A DNA stretch of 64,000 bases from Multifurca ochricompacta (GCA_022496185.1 WTXG01000080.1:92071-156070), one strand, 5' to 3'. Numbered from the stretch's first letter, positions 13,335-26,037 are shown. Notes: generated from the sequence alone by a model not told the origin. A program made the numbers and translations.

Positions 13335-15661
13335 ACGCTCGCTTGGTCCTCCCCTCCACTCTTTTTTTTTCTTTGTTGTGCAACGTCATGGAAACTATAC
13401 TTGTCATACCAGTTGCTGCGAAATAAAGTATTGAGTGGCGTATTACGTTTTTCTGTCATTGGTAAATCACAGATACAAGAGAATAAAGGAGACCCTCCCA
13501 GAAGACTCGAATCGAATCAATCCCTCAGCATGGCAAGACGACAGCGGCCAGTTTCACAGTTGACTGAAATGGAAAGCCGTCAGATCAAAGTGCTAGAATT
13601 CCCCCCCCCCCCCTCCCCTCCCCCTACCGATACGACATGATAACATTATTGCGCTTACGGCTCTTTCGTCACTGGTTTCCAACTATCCTCAAACTCAAAC
13701 TATTCTCAAACAAATCTGTGCGGGGATAGGGATGTTCCGATCCAAACCTGGAAATGCTTCCGCCATTTTCGTGCTTGTCGGGCACTATGGTGTCTTTGAC
13801 AACAATGAAGACTTCTGGTCTCTTGATCACGCGGTTGCCCGCGAGGATGTCGGTGCATAGCTTCCATTCGATGTCTCATCTCGCCCTCAATATCTTTGCG
13901 CCTTGTTGTCCGGGAGTATCACCTTTTGACATCGCTTGTATTTCGTATACGTATCGACATTATTGCGCCAACGTGGGCTTTTGTGCAACTTCCCAGAATC
14001 CTGATATGAAGTGTCCTTATCCAATCTATCCCCCCTAGAACTTGGCTCCAATCAAGTTGCAGAATCCCAACAAGAACAGTTTCTGGCGTCGATGCGACCC
14101 GGTCGACGTGCAAGCGCACATTTCGCTATTACTGTCGTGGCCCTACCAGAACCACCCTCAATGAAAGTCAGGCTTTGTGACATAGAAGGCTTTACTGTAG
14201 GCTTCGTCGGGCCGCACGCCTTACCTTTGGTCTCCGGTTTTTTTTTTTGTTGCGAAATATCTTACTGGCGGTTTGGGAAGCACATGGCGGCGCGTACTCT
14301 GTAACCGAATTGTTTTTTGGTGCTGTCTGTTGCAAACCATTTTCCACGAAAGTCCAGCTATAGTTGGGTCCCGCTATCTCTGAGCTAGTTTTCCTCCACT
14401 GCGGACAACTCCTCCCACGCCCTTCACCTCACTCTATGCCTTGCGCCTTGCCTACTGCTGTTACCACAATGCGACCAATGACTGGATCAACTTGAAACGG
14501 CCTGCTTCAGAAATGCGACAGCGCGGATAGACACCTCCCTCGTGCGCCACTGACACCTCTGAACGAAGAGATGCAAAAGATTTACAATAACATTTTCTAA
14601 AGCATTAGAGCTCCTGGACTTCCTTCAACATATACAGGCTGCATTCAATCCGGAGTCAGCGCAAGGTCCTTGGGATCCGGGGTGATTAATCTTTTCGTCG
14701 ACCGTGGAAACGCTGGTTCCTCTTATATAACCTCACCATGAACTTCCTCTGTCGAGTTTTTATACATTTGACCCGCCGTAAATACCACAAATGCCCCCGG
14801 CGACCAGTCTGGAGTCCGACTCTGACAATCGGAATTCGCACATGGGTTCCAAAAAAAAAAAAAATTGTCTGGATCAAAATCTGCTCCTCCCACTGGGTCG
14901 GCAACGCTGCGCGCAGTGTTCACACTTTTCATAGCAATAGCAACATGGGGTTCCACCCAGTAGCTCGTAGATGCAATGCCCGCCTACCCTCTGCGCCACT
15001 AGTGCCTCATTACCCAATATGAATTGATGATGATCTCGGATCCCTCTTATCTTGAATGCAAGAGTCATTGTGACTTTTTTTTAGTATATAACTTTCACCC
15101 CCCGCCCCGAACTGGATTCCAGAACGATTCCCGTGACCAAATGAGCGCGAACAAGGTCAGTGAAATTGGGGCCCTCTCTGCCACGACGCACCGCGAATAA
15201 TTGGACGTGCCTTGACTGAAATTTTTATTTTATTTTGAAACATATGTAGTGGTAGGTTTGCGTTGTCAAGCTTGATATGTATGACCTGACTTGCCCCTAA
15301 ATTTTTTTGGGGGGGTCTTGGTTGGTAAGTTAAACACTTCTACTTCTTATCTCGTCCCGCTCGTATACTGGGTAAGGGCTAGAATCCGGAACGCCCATCT
15401 CTAAATCTTGAATAAGAGAAGAGTGCTTGACAACGAGCGTCAAGTCATGTGACCGCGTCATAATATCGCGAGCGGCGGCAATCACAATTCAGAATTTATT
15501 CACAACTTGACTTTTCTTGACATTGCATTCACTCATTGACAACTGACCCTCACCTTGTAATTCTCATCAGCGTTTAATTTTTTTAATTTTGATTTATCTT
15601 GTGAGTGTAGTCTGCCTCGTTGCATCCATGCATGTTTGTTTACCAGTAAAAAAGTCCCATT
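13335..15661. other. Intergenic region, no supported gene
   Basis: Short open frames only, none conserved to my eye. Homopolymer runs occur (C near 13600, A near 14850, T near 14240). Nothing else is supported. Confidence 0.45.
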
Positions 15662-17014
15662 TTGCATCAATCATCCATCCCCCCCCCTCTCCATCCTCTT
15701 CCCACTTCCACTTCGAGCTGCCATGACCTTCAGGCGGTCGCACAAAGGCGATCCACCCCCTTCGAACCACTTCCGGACAATGTTTTCAATCGCCAGTTCC
15801 ATCCATCGTGGCACGATGCCTATGAACGTTGCACCAGACTCTTCTTCTGGGCCGTCGGTCGCCAGCAAATACCTGGAACGGCTTCTTACGACATGTGCTC
15901 TCGCGTGCTCGGTCACCTCATCCTGGAGGCACCGACAGAGTTAGGACGGGATTGGGTATGCAAGAAGATACTCAACTGCCCGGACGAGTATGCGCTTGCA
16001 CGACTGGCGCAGAAGTACATATTCACCTTTTTCGGGGCCTGTGCGTCCTCCCGCTTCACATAGGCCACTTCGCCGGCTCTGAAAGTGGCTTTAAAAAAAA
16101 TAAAAAAAAATAAAAAAAATGAAAAAAAAGTTAAAGCCTCTGCAGGACGGTCCTTGTCGTACATCGTGGGTTCATCCCTTTCGACTCCCAACGAAGGGGG
16201 TATTTCCTTCCTTGCGGACTACGAGGAGAAGAGAATGCTCGTACGTCCCACACGCTCTCCCTACTCCATTTACCGTGATAGACCCCCAGGACTTTGTGTG
16301 TGCGAAAACAAATAAACCAAATTAAATCAAATTAAAAAAAAACGAACTAGGCATTGGAGCGTGATGCATACAGATGCATGATCACCGGCGCGCTAGACTC
16401 GGTTTCTGCCCCGGAAGCACTGCTGGCTGGCGTTCCACTCGCCGCCACGGAAGCCACCCCGATCATCCCTCCTTCGGTCGACATCCGGACGTTTTCTCGC
16501 TATGCCAGTTTCTCGAACGATGATCCGTTATGCGATCCCGCGCTGAGTTTCTATCGCCTCGAGAACATCCTCACGCTCGATGGTGACATGTCGGACGAGT
16601 TCAGAAGCCTCAATGTCTGGTTTGAGGAAACCGTAAGTTGTCGCTGTTTACCCCCTCTCCTCTCGCCTTGAACCTCTGTTTTCTTTTTCGCGATAAACTC
16701 AGCGATTATTCTCACCTGAACAGAATCGCGATGATGAATATGAAATCGTCACATGGCATCCCAGTACCCTCCCGGCACCTCATCGCCGATGTTCCACCGT
16801 GACATTCACGACCACGGATCCAGTAACAAAACCCGTTCCATCATCACGCTATCTCCGATTGCATGCTGCATGCGCGCGCGCGGCTCACAAATCTGGCGCC
16901 GCGGCCTATATCGAGGCGCTTGCGAGGGACATTGCGAGGTTAACAGTCCTAGCGGAAGATGGCTCGTCAGCCGGGGTGCTTGCCGCGGCGCTATCTCGAA
17001 TAGCGGCCGCGTGA
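15662..17014 (+). CDS. HNH nuclease domain-containing protein (basidiomycete family)
   Basis: Resembles the expanded basidiomycete proteins with one HNH_2-type domain; cellular role unknown. The conserved frame opens around 15662-15733 and runs to the donor at 16041. The next exon (start uncertain, 16131-16146) ends at 16240 before a perfect GTACGT donor. The exon at 16351-16632 starts ALERDAYRCMITGALD, the hallmark of the family, with C and downstream H-rich residues as expected for the metal site. The last exon is 16724-17014. Donor/acceptor phases at 16240/16351 and 16632/16724 fit exactly. No in-frame ATG precedes the first exon within its open frame (an ATG at 15723 is in another frame), so the real start probably lies in an upstream exon; the GTGAGT at 15601 could be its donor. 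The 5' structure is uncertain and the HNH call is firm. Confidence 0.75.
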
Positions 17015-17995
17015 GAGAGCACAGACTACCAGCCTTCCCTTAGTTCCCATTCGTCGGGGAGTCAGTGCTGCTGATCTATACCATTCATTTGTCCATTCTT
17101 CTTTCTTGGATAGCCGCTTGTTCATCATCTTTTCTTCTTGGTTCTCTAGTACTTAATCATGATTACACCATGGGTTGTCATGGTCTCCAGCTCCAGCCCA
17201 TCGAGACGGTCAATCAGAACCACCACTGACAGGACCCGCGGGGCTGATCCGCCTAGAAGGTTGTGCGGTGGGGGATGGTAGGGTAGAAGTAATTGAGAGT
17301 GATCGCGGTGAGGGCGGCATATGAGCTCATCATGAAGAGTGGATTCCCATCCGCGGAGATCCTTCAGTGATATACCCGCGAATGAGAATGATGTGCACAT
17401 GATGTCGGGAAACTGTGAGAGAAAGGTTGAGGGTGAGGACAGTTTTTGTTTCATATTTTTTTTTTAATGAGTAGCAATAAAACAAATATTGGGTAGGATT
17501 GCCGTTTCCTTTTTCCTCCTTTCGTTTCTTTCGTTTCCTTCATTCTGTTCGTCGTCGTCGTGAATACTTCTCCGTCCCACCAGGACGTTTCCTGAAAAAG
17601 GATCATCCCTTCCTTCACGTAAGAACTCTTAAATGTGTACTGGTCTTCTGATGATTGAGCGAGCGTTCCAGCGCTAATACCCCCCCCCCCCCATCTACAC
17701 CACATATACATACATACCTCCACTCTTTCCAAAGAAAATTTGCTGGTCTCATATTTTCGGGATAGTGGCGTCGGCGTAGTTGATGAAGAACCTCGAGCGG
17801 CGGCCTGATTGGGTACAAAATGGGCGTAGGCGGCTTGCCAGGGGGGGGGTGGTCAAGAGGGGCGGAGAGGAAACGTTGATGGGGAGACCTGAATGAACGG
17901 CGAAGATCCGATGGCGGAGAGAAGGTAAAGATGATGAGCAGTACCGGCGCAAGGTGGGCCAAAGGGCGAGAACGGCCGCTTTGTAAAGGAGCCCA

Positions 17996-18028
<33 letters not shown>

Positions 18029-20881
18029 GTCAGCAGATATGGGAAGCTTTTTCTTTTTCTTTTTTTTTTTCTACGACCAGGAATTGCAAAAAAAAAAAAA
18101 AAGAAAAGGGAATCCAGTGAAATTATAACAGAAAACACCGCACATGGTAACTGAAGTTTCAACCTGCGATAGCAGGACATAATTGATGAGAGGACCAATG
18201 GGATAGAAGGTAATGTCTAACCCAATTTACGATGTTGTTGCGATTCAACCCCGTGGTTGTTGATGCATGCGTGCGCGTGCGAACACGCGCTGCGATATCC
18301 TCTACGCCATAAGCTCATTTACTATATGGAGGTGGTGTTCAGCGGCCCCTCCAAATAAAACGTCGTCCTTAAATCAATAATCAATCCAAAGAACTTTTAG
18401 TCTCGTTTCGCAACTCACGGAAAGAGCCGTTTCCCCCGCATCACAAATCCCCAACGTACCAATTCCTAGATGCAGTAGTTGTACCCTACACACACACACA
18501 CACCCCGAAATCTGCGGCTTTAGTGGCGCTTCAAGTCGATCACCGGGGGGAGAAGCAAGGTTATGTGCACGGTAATAGAGCCGGAGGGGGCGAGCACATG
18601 CAAGTCCTCCTGCACAAAGCGTAGCACAGCCATATTTTGTTTTTCATTCCCAGGTAGACCGCACGAACAGAAGAAAGATTCAGAGGAATCACAACCTTTT
18701 TATTAGAAATAATATAGTTGTCGTGGTGAGTGGAGTGGCAGATCCAGAGTAGAGCAAGTGAGTGAGTGAGTGGGTGGTGAGTGAGTTTGAGTGAGTGAGG
18801 TCGCACTTCGCCCATTCGTTTGAGTAGGGGCGCCGTGCCCGTAATCCGTTGAAGGGTTTTTCCGTCAACTGTGGAACATTGATTATATTTCCAAACGCAC
18901 ACTGTATTCGAACTCTCAACTCTTCATAGTATCAGTATGAAGAGTGTGTGAGGCAACAGTCAAGTCGGCAACTGAAAGAGACACGGGATTTGGGCTACGA
19001 TGAACAAATGACTCTGTTACACTACCACCGATCAATGGCAGCGTGTGGGCATGGTGTTTTATATTCTACTCGATTGTCGTGGGGAGGCTCATGCGTGTTA
19101 GGTGGGAGATTCTGTCAGGGTGCGTCCGATGCTAGTCTATCTTTTCCTGGTCGTTGGTTGCAACGCTCACATGGTGCCCTTCCATTTTCGAACGCTTTGG
19201 AGGTTTCCGTCAATGTCACCCACCTTTATCCTTTACATTCGTGTATACAGTATGCTTAAGCATTCTGCTACGAAGATGAGGTGAAGTATCGAGATTGGAT
19301 CTCATGAGAGAGTATCGTGTGGTATATTCACTTCTCAAAGTATGGCACCCCATGCCAATGTCATCAACAGAATTAATCGCATGCGGATGCCTAGCTTCTA
19401 TCGTCGGGCTTTGTCTGGTCCATTCGTGAGCTCTCAGAATGGTTTCTCATCGAGTCCTCTTCACTTACCCCTTTCACGTCCTCTCATACATCTCTTAGCT
19501 TGGGAACGCTCCTTGGGGAGCTCTTGTAATTCTCGTTTTTCTTTTTGTAGCTCCGGCTTCTGCATTGCAGGCTTTCATAGCCTTGTCGGTTTTTCATAAT
19601 ACTGACTTTCGCGCACCACTTTTCGCTCTGCGCATTGCCACACTGGGTGGTCGGTCGGTCCCCTACTGCTGCACATGCCATGTTTCTCATTGTATCCCAT
19701 CTCCCATGTTTGTATTCCTTCCTCCACTCTGGCCAGGTCTCGTGGGGTTTCCCCCCAAAAAAATTTGTGCTTTTCTACTCATACTAAGGTAAAAAAACCT
19801 TCACATTTCTCCCAGGCTGGATAGGCCATATCTGTTCTTAAGGCCACAACCACAGTTTTAGGAGAATCTAGTACCCTTGTGCTTGCTTCGATCATCTTCG
19901 TCAAAAATGGCAACTCTCTTTCACCCTTCAGTCAGTGAAACGCGCCCAGTCATTTTCTCGAGAAAAGGTCACCGAACATCACGTCCTCAGATGGCGGGTT
20001 TCGGGAAATGTTACCGCAATGGCCTTTGACTCTCCATATGAATCAGAGAGATATGGTAACACTCTTTGTTCTTGATGGTGTTGTCCAATGCACGTTGCGC
20101 AACGAATTCTCACATGTTGTTCGGTCTTCCGTAATGAACAATGGTAGCCTCTTATGTCGCAGATACTGGGACATTCCGCTCGCGGGCCCCCACAGTGAAT
20201 GGACAATATAAGCTACATCCACAACTGCACAGGAGGTGGATGTTGTGCGAGGCCAATCAGAAAGGGGCACAGTAAACGTCTAGTCGCAAGGGACAGACAG
20301 TCAAGATTGGTCAATCTTCTAAGTAATTTGGATTAGATGAGGAGATTGTTAAAAAAAGTCACTGTCACGCCAATGACAACCCCGTGTGGGTATTGCAATA
20401 TCAAGCAGATAGCGAGTATGGCCTATCACGGACTCGTCGGGCAACGACCGTCACGATGGCTTCATAAATTAACAGGTGAATGGGGTGCTCAAGGTAAAGG
20501 TTTCGAAGGGAGCTGAGTGTTGAAAAATTCGGACTGGAAGTCGGTTGGTGCGGTCGGCAAAGCCCGCGTCGCGTGTTGACATTCCCACAATGAGCAATTG
20601 GGGCTAGCAGCCGCATCCACCAAGACGAACTTGCCTTCGTTTCCGTATTCAACCAAAACAAACATTTACTTTTTCAGTTCAGGATCAAATCATGCAATAG
20701 AATCGGTTTCATTCAGGAAAACCCTCCGTAGGATATTTCATGCGTCATCTAGAAGCGACCAATCAGTTTGTGAGTTTCCGTCTTACTGCTTGCATGGTGG
20801 CTCTCAATCTGCCCTCCTTCTGCAGCTGCTGGCCTCAACCCCATCTCATCGGAGCCAATCGGTGAAGGTGGTGGGGTCGCG
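17015..20881. other. Intergenic region, no supported gene
   Basis: No conserved gene seen. It contains a (CAT)n microsatellite at 17998-18028, T/A homopolymers near 18050-18100, a GAGTGAGT repeat near 18755-18800 and a short CA repeat near 18490. The 5' exon of the NLR gene may start upstream of 20882 within this stretch. Confidence 0.45.
17998..18028. repeat. (CAT)n microsatellite
   Basis: About ten uninterrupted CAT units. Confidence 0.95.
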
Positions 20882-23842
20882 ATGAGCGCGATCGAGACAT
20901 CTCTCGCAGCTTTGAAGGAGGCAAGCTCTTTGGCGGGAAAAATCCCTTACATCTCCCCAGTTGCAGGTCTTCTACTCCAAGTTCTCACCATGCGGGATGT
21001 GAGCATCTAACCACACTCTAGGTTATGCTTCATGTTGAAAACTTTGTCTGTTTTGACAGGAAGTAAAGCAGCACAAAGAAGAATGGGATATTGTAATGCG
21101 CAAACTTGGCAGAGTTGCCAGCCTAGTCGTAAATGTTGGAGAGTCCTGCCAGAAATATAACCTTGAGGAAAAGGATCTCCCTCCCGGTCTTCGCTCAATC
21201 CTTCAGTCCATTCAGTCGTATGTCCTATATTCATGTGCTCCATCACTAACTGATCATACATAAGTGAACTACGTGGGATTGAAAGCGCACTTAGGCGAAA
21301 CACGGAGGTAGGACGTGTTGAAAAGGTTCTTCTGCGCAAGGATTTGCTACGGAAAGTCAAGCAATATGATGGGGAGCTATCGAATATACTTCAGACTTTC
21401 CAGGTTGGTCCTAGTTTCATCCTCCCTGTCACTCACCCAACTCATTGGCACCAGGCCGAGTTGGTTTTGGATGTGCGTTTTGCACTGGTTGAAGCGCGCC
21501 AGGTATGCGTGCTGCTGATAAAAGGTTGTAGTGATATCATCTTACAAAATTGACAGGTCCTCCATGCGGGCCCATCTGGAGTCCTGATATCATCACGTAG
21601 GCATATCTTGTTGATACTCATGTTGCGCTGCCGACTGACAATCCCCAAGCTCCAAACCCCAGGAGCCATCTGCACCCGCAATTTTCTTTGGCCGTGATGC
21701 CGAGCTTGCTGAGATCCTTCACATGATTTTCACTGGCGTCGGATCTCGTCCTGCCCGCATTGCAATCCTCGGGCATGGTGGTTATGGCAAGACAACCCTT
21801 GCAAGTGCAGTCTCACTCACCCTCAAGTTCAAGAACACTTCGGGGATGCTCGATACTTTGTTGCTTGCGAATCAGTCTCCTCATCAGGTGCTCTCCTAGT
21901 TGAACTCGCAAAGACACTTGGTGGTGTCTTGGATGGAGGCTCAAATGCTTCCTGGTCTCATATTCATGCTAAATTATGTTCAAAGGATAACATCATCTGT
22001 CTTGACAATTTTGAGTCACCTTGGGACCAGGCTGGTGACATAAGACATTCTGTCGAGAAGCTACTTTCCAGGATTGCAGGGATCCATTGTGTCACTCTTC
22101 TTATCACTATGCGAGGTACGATTCGGCCGGCCCAGACTCAGTGGACAAAGCCTACATTGGCTCCATTGAAGACTCTTAGCCAGGATGCTGCTAAAGAAAT
22201 ATGGAAGGAAATAGGAGATGATATGATGATGCTGCAGAGGAACTCATCAAGGCTGTGGATTATGTTCCTCTTGCTGTTACCCTGTTAGCACATCTTTCCC
22301 AGGCAACATCACCTTCAATATTGTTAAAAGAGTGGCATTTAAAGCAGACCAAATTTATCCAAATGGGTCAGGGCCATAAGCTATCAAATCTTGAATACTC
22401 CATCCAACTATCCATTGAAAGTGGCAGCATGAAAGCCAATCCATCTGCCAAGGATCTACTTGGGATTCTCAGCATGCTACCAGATGGGATACATACAAAG
22501 CAGTTGGAAATATTTCAGGAGATTCTTGTTGATATGGATCTTCTATCCTGCTTGCGTATCCTGCAGCAGTGCAGTCTTATAAATGTGATTGGAGAGAAAT
22601 ATCAAACTCATCCAATCACTCGTCACTTTTGTAATCATCAAAATTTCATATCAGAAAACCATATAAAATCACTCCAGGAATTCTACATCAACCTGGCATC
22701 TTCAGAATCATATAGAGCACAGGCCCAGAAGCATGCTGAGATGGCACTTGAAGTGAATAACACAAAGGCCATGCTATTCCATCTTTTGAAGTCAAACTAT
22801 ATGGATCATTCAAGACTAGTTGACTCCATAATTACATTCACCCTTTTCCATGTCAGCATAGGAGATCATTCAGACAGATTGATAAGCCAAACTGTTGAAT
22901 ATTTGCAAAAAAGGCAGGGTACCACATCATTATTGATAAAGTGTCTTCAGAGGTGGGGAAAACTGTGTTTTTATGCCAGTGACACTGCACAAGCAAAACA
23001 TAAGATGCAAGAAGCAGAAATGTTGTGTTCATCAAGTTCAGATAAGGATGGTGCCCTGCATGCAGCAGTATTAACAGATCTTAGTGAGCTTTATCTATGG
23101 CATGGAGCACTAGATGAGGCAGAAGCATCATATCAAAAAGCCTTAAAACTTCACCAGATTGCAAATGATGCATGGGGTCAGGGAAATGATCACAAAGGAC
23201 TTGGGGACATATATTTAGAAAAGAGGAAGCCAGCTGAGGCTGAAGCCTCATATAAGAAGGCATTGGAATTTCACAAGATTGCCAACAGTGCCTTGAGGCA
23301 AGGGAATGATTACAAAGGGCTTGGAGAGACATATCTACAGCTGGAGAAGCCAGATGAGCTGAATCCTCATTTAAAATGGCCTTAGAATGCCACAGGATTG
23401 CCAACAGTGCACTGGGTCAGGGCAATGATCACAGAGACTTGGAGAGACATATGTACATTTGAGGAAGCTAGATGAGGCTGAAATCTCATATAAAAAGGCC
23501 TTGGAGTTTCACAAAATTGCCAATGGTGTCCTGGGCCAGGGAAATGACAACAATGGACTTGGAGGTGTATATCTACAGTTGAGGAAACTAGATGAGGCTG
23601 AAGTCTCATACCAGCAGGCCTTGGAATGTTATAAGGTTGCCAATATGGTCCTGGGTCAAGGAAATGCTTTACATGGTCTGGGTAGAGTATACATGGAGAG
23701 GTCACAACTTAAAGATGCAAAGCACATGTTTGAGCAAGCACTTACCAAGCATAAGCAAGCAAAAGCCACAATATGGCAAGGGTTGGATAAGGAATACTTG
23801 GATAGAGTCTTGTCTAAGATGGATCATGCTTCCAAGAAGTGA
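20882..23842 (+). pseudogene. NLR protein: N-terminal helical domain, NB-ARC and TPR repeats, with frameshifts
   Basis: Fungal NLR-type STAND NTPase; relatives act as signal-transducing innate sensors. The ATG at 20882 begins a helical N-terminal region (MSAIETSLAALKEASSL) in five small exons (20882-20998, 21060-21217, 21265-21403, 21455-21502, 21557-21596). The NB-ARC part starts with IFFGRDAEL (about 21680), has P-loop GHGGYGKTT (about 21775), Walker B IICLDNFES (about 21995) and VPLAVTLLAHL (about 22262). TPR repeats of 40 aa follow from about 23090 to a stop at 23842. The frame breaks at about 21803 (one base missing after GCAGTC), about 22220, about 23353 (GAGGCTG reads GAGCTG) and about 23425. 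Each looks like a one-base loss and the peptide on both sides remains conserved. It is either a young pseudogene or an active gene with base-call deletions. The join into the NB-ARC exon (about 21650) is also not in phase. Confidence 0.8.
23090..23790 (+). repeat. 120-bp tandem TPR-coding repeats
   Basis: At least five to six 120-bp units encode variants of DEAEASYKKALEFHKIAN followed by GQGNDHKGLG. Near-identical DNA units make this region prone to unequal exchange. Two units (about 23340-23460) carry single-base losses. Confidence 0.85.
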
Positions 23843-24172
23843 GAGCCTTTGACATGCTATGACCCCAGAAGTATTTCTTTTGCAGTTCTTTAAGACTTGT
23901 CATTTCCTTTCCTGACTTATTGTTGTGCCTCCTATGTATATAAGTCCCCTGTAGCTAGCTTGTAGGCTTCAGACTCAACAGGTAGTGATGTTCCAGCCCA
24001 GCTTGGCCCAAAAGGCACAGCTTTGGCTTGGCCTGGGGCAGCTCCAGCTTTCCTGAAGTCTGGGCTGAGCCAAAGCTGCCACAGACAGCTTGGCCCTGGC
24101 CTGGCTTGGCCCAAGCCATGGCTTTTGGCAGAGAAAATTTTATGACATATAACTAGTAGTTATAGTTCAGCT
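23843..24172. other. 3' flank of the NLR gene with GGCC/AGCTTGG-rich repeat
   Basis: From about 23990 to 24125 the sequence is built of reshuffled CAGCTTGGCCC / GGCTTGGCC motifs in both orientations, giving imperfect hairpins. No gene is seen. Confidence 0.5.
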
Positions 24173-24481
24173 TGTTGACACAGGACGTGTCTGGAGATGC
24201 TTCAGGCATCTAAGGTTCACTTCAGCTGTAGATAAGATTAGATTAGGTTCCGGAGTTTTGGACTTTTTATGATATCTTTATTACATTTCTTTCTCTACTT
24301 ACTCAGCTGATTAGTGATGTACTTAGTAATGTGCAGTAAGCATGTGATTCTCTGTTAGCCAATGGCTTTACTCCCTTGTTACTTATTGTCCGGCACTTGT
24401 GGACTTATTCCCAGTGCACACAGACCATTTCCCCTGGCCCCCATGGGTATATAAGGGTGTCTGTTTCATCTCTTACACTTC

Positions 24482-24635
24482 AGAGTTCTTCTAACCTCTG
24501 AAGTGTAAGTTCCTTCTACTTTACTCTCTACTACCTCTAGACTAACATTGTATATAGACTTGTCTTTGTTCTAGGTCAGTAGTATAGTATGATATAGAGT
24601 TCTTCTAACCTCTGAAGTACTTGTCTTTGTTCTAG
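24482..24635 (+). promoter_or_regulatory. LTR A1 leader: intron plus intron-free copy
   Basis: 24596-24635 (40 nt) is identical to 24482-24504 joined to 24558-24574. The 53-nt segment missing from the copy starts GTAAGT, ends TATATAG and has a CTAAC branch site. After exon 2 comes GTCAGT, and after the copy comes TTCTAG|CC, so a second GT-AG intron (24575-24635) could remove the copy. Confidence 0.85.
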
Positions 24636-24676
24636 CCTAACATGCTACTAACCACAGTCAGTATAACCAGCAGCAT

Positions 24677-26020
24677 TGTAATGCTCAGCGGGGCATTGCT
24701 GTGCGATGTGCACCAGTTGGCACAAGTCCACTGACACTAGTCCAGCACTAGTCAGCCACATCTGCAGCACCCGACACTGTGGGTCCGGGATCTACAACAA
24801 GCCTGGCCCTGTTGGGCCAGGCTCTTAGCTTCAGGGTAGATAGGAAATTGTGCTATAACCAAGCACAGAGAAAGACAGGAAGAGTCAGCCAAAGGGAGCT
24901 AATCTCCTAAGGCTGTTGAGTGGGGATCAGGCTCAGCTGAAGTGCCAGAAGCACATCAGGCAAACTGGGCTCAAAGGAAGCAAAGGAGGGGAAACCAGAG
25001 CAGCAACGGCATCTGGGTCAAGGGGTGAGATCTGGAGATGAAGTACACACCCATTGCCAGAGGCAATGGGGTCCTTTCAGTGATGCAAAGAAAGCAAAGA
25101 GGACTTAGAAGTCCAATCTGTATTCCATGATCAGGGAAACTCTAGGCTGAAGGCCCAAGAGGTCAAATCTAGGGTTGTACAAACTGTCTACAGGGTCTTA
25201 TATACTGTATGGGGATCTGGTTTGTAGCTAATCAGGAACAGGGTCAGAGTCCTTATCATCCAATAGCAGATAAGATGTCAAATATAGTCCATAATAAGGA
25301 TAAGCCTTATCAGAAGCATAATCATGTGGGACAGCCCCACAGGAGTCATATCAGTGTGGGAGGATTCCCACCAGGGTCAGGGGTAAATGGGGAGATAACA
25401 GGTCCCACAGGAGTCAGGGTGGATGTGGGAATACTCCCACAGGAATCAGAGAAGCAAATGATAAGCCAGATGGGCCATGTGATCAGAAAGGGGTAAATGA
25501 TCAGATGAAGATGCTGTGATCAGGGTCAGGGATCACATGGTCCAAAGTCACATGGTCAGGGATCACATGGTCAAGGATCACATGGCCAAGGGTCACATGG
25601 CCAGGAGTCACATGACTGGCAGAGGGTCAAGTACAAGCCAAAGTCGTCTAGTTGTCTGGACTGGTCAGATTGGCAGGGACAATGTCAGGGGTTCCTATGG
25701 GTGTCAAGCACAGGGACAGGGTCAGGAGCAGTGGCCAAGGCATAAGCCAAGGCAGCAAGGAAGGGTGGTGTACATCCAACAGTGTAGCAGCATAACTACC
25801 AGCAGGTTAGGTGTAAATGGCAGCATGGGAGGTCAGTCCTATGAACAATGTCACAGGAATCAGGGTAGGGTCCTGGGCACACAGGCCACAGGCATCAAGG
25901 AAGGTCCCAAGGCAACAGGCCAAGGGCATCAAAGAGTGGTCCAGAGAAGGAGGAGATCAAGGATGGTGCAAAGAATAAGGCATGGTGTGCAGGGTCAGGA
26001 AAAAGAGTAGGGTCGTAACA
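24677..26020 (-). mobile_element. Solo LTR F1 nested in LTR A1
   Basis: On the plus strand it begins TGTAATGC and ends GTAACA. TSD AGCAT lies at 24672-24676 and 26021-26025; removing it restores the A1 end. It is the reverse complement of LTR F2 (39074-40203). It is longer (1344 bp against 1130) partly because of a 15-bp tandem array. Its TATA box is near 25200 on the minus strand. Confidence 0.88.
25533..25615. repeat. 15-bp tandem repeat with TCACATGG core inside LTR F1
   Basis: Five and a half units of 15 bp, each starting TCACATGG, diverged in the last six bases. The CACATG core is E-box-like. LTR F2 has only scattered, inverted versions (CCATGTGACC near 39430). Confidence 0.85.
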
Positions 26021-26037
26021 AGCATGATTGTTTGACA

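Larger units (their letters stand above)
24173..26037 (+). mobile_element. Solo LTR A1 (processed-leader type), split by LTR F1
   Basis: Starts TGTTGACAC and ends TTTGACA, flanked by the 5-bp TSD CAGCT (24168-24172 and 26038-26042). Without the nested F1 and its TSD the LTR is 516 bp. TATATAAG is at 24448 and the predicted RNA start is A24482. Leader exon 1 is 24482-24504, intron 24505-24557 (GTAAGT...TATATAG, branch GACTAAC) and exon 2 is 24558-24574. A copy of exon 1 joined to exon 2 lies at 24596-24635. The internal domain of this family is not in the window, so its superfamily is unknown; the copia LTR E shares the architecture. Confidence 0.9.

Noticed and set aside
14900..15020. Minus-strand tRNA-like segment (GTGGCGCAGAGGGTAGGC)
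   Set aside because: It resembles a D arm, but there is no B box (GGTTCRANTCC) and no closing acceptor stem.
25533..25615. CRISPR-like short repeat array
   Set aside because: Units are contiguous with no spacers, the repeat is 15 bp, and it is inside a eukaryotic LTR.
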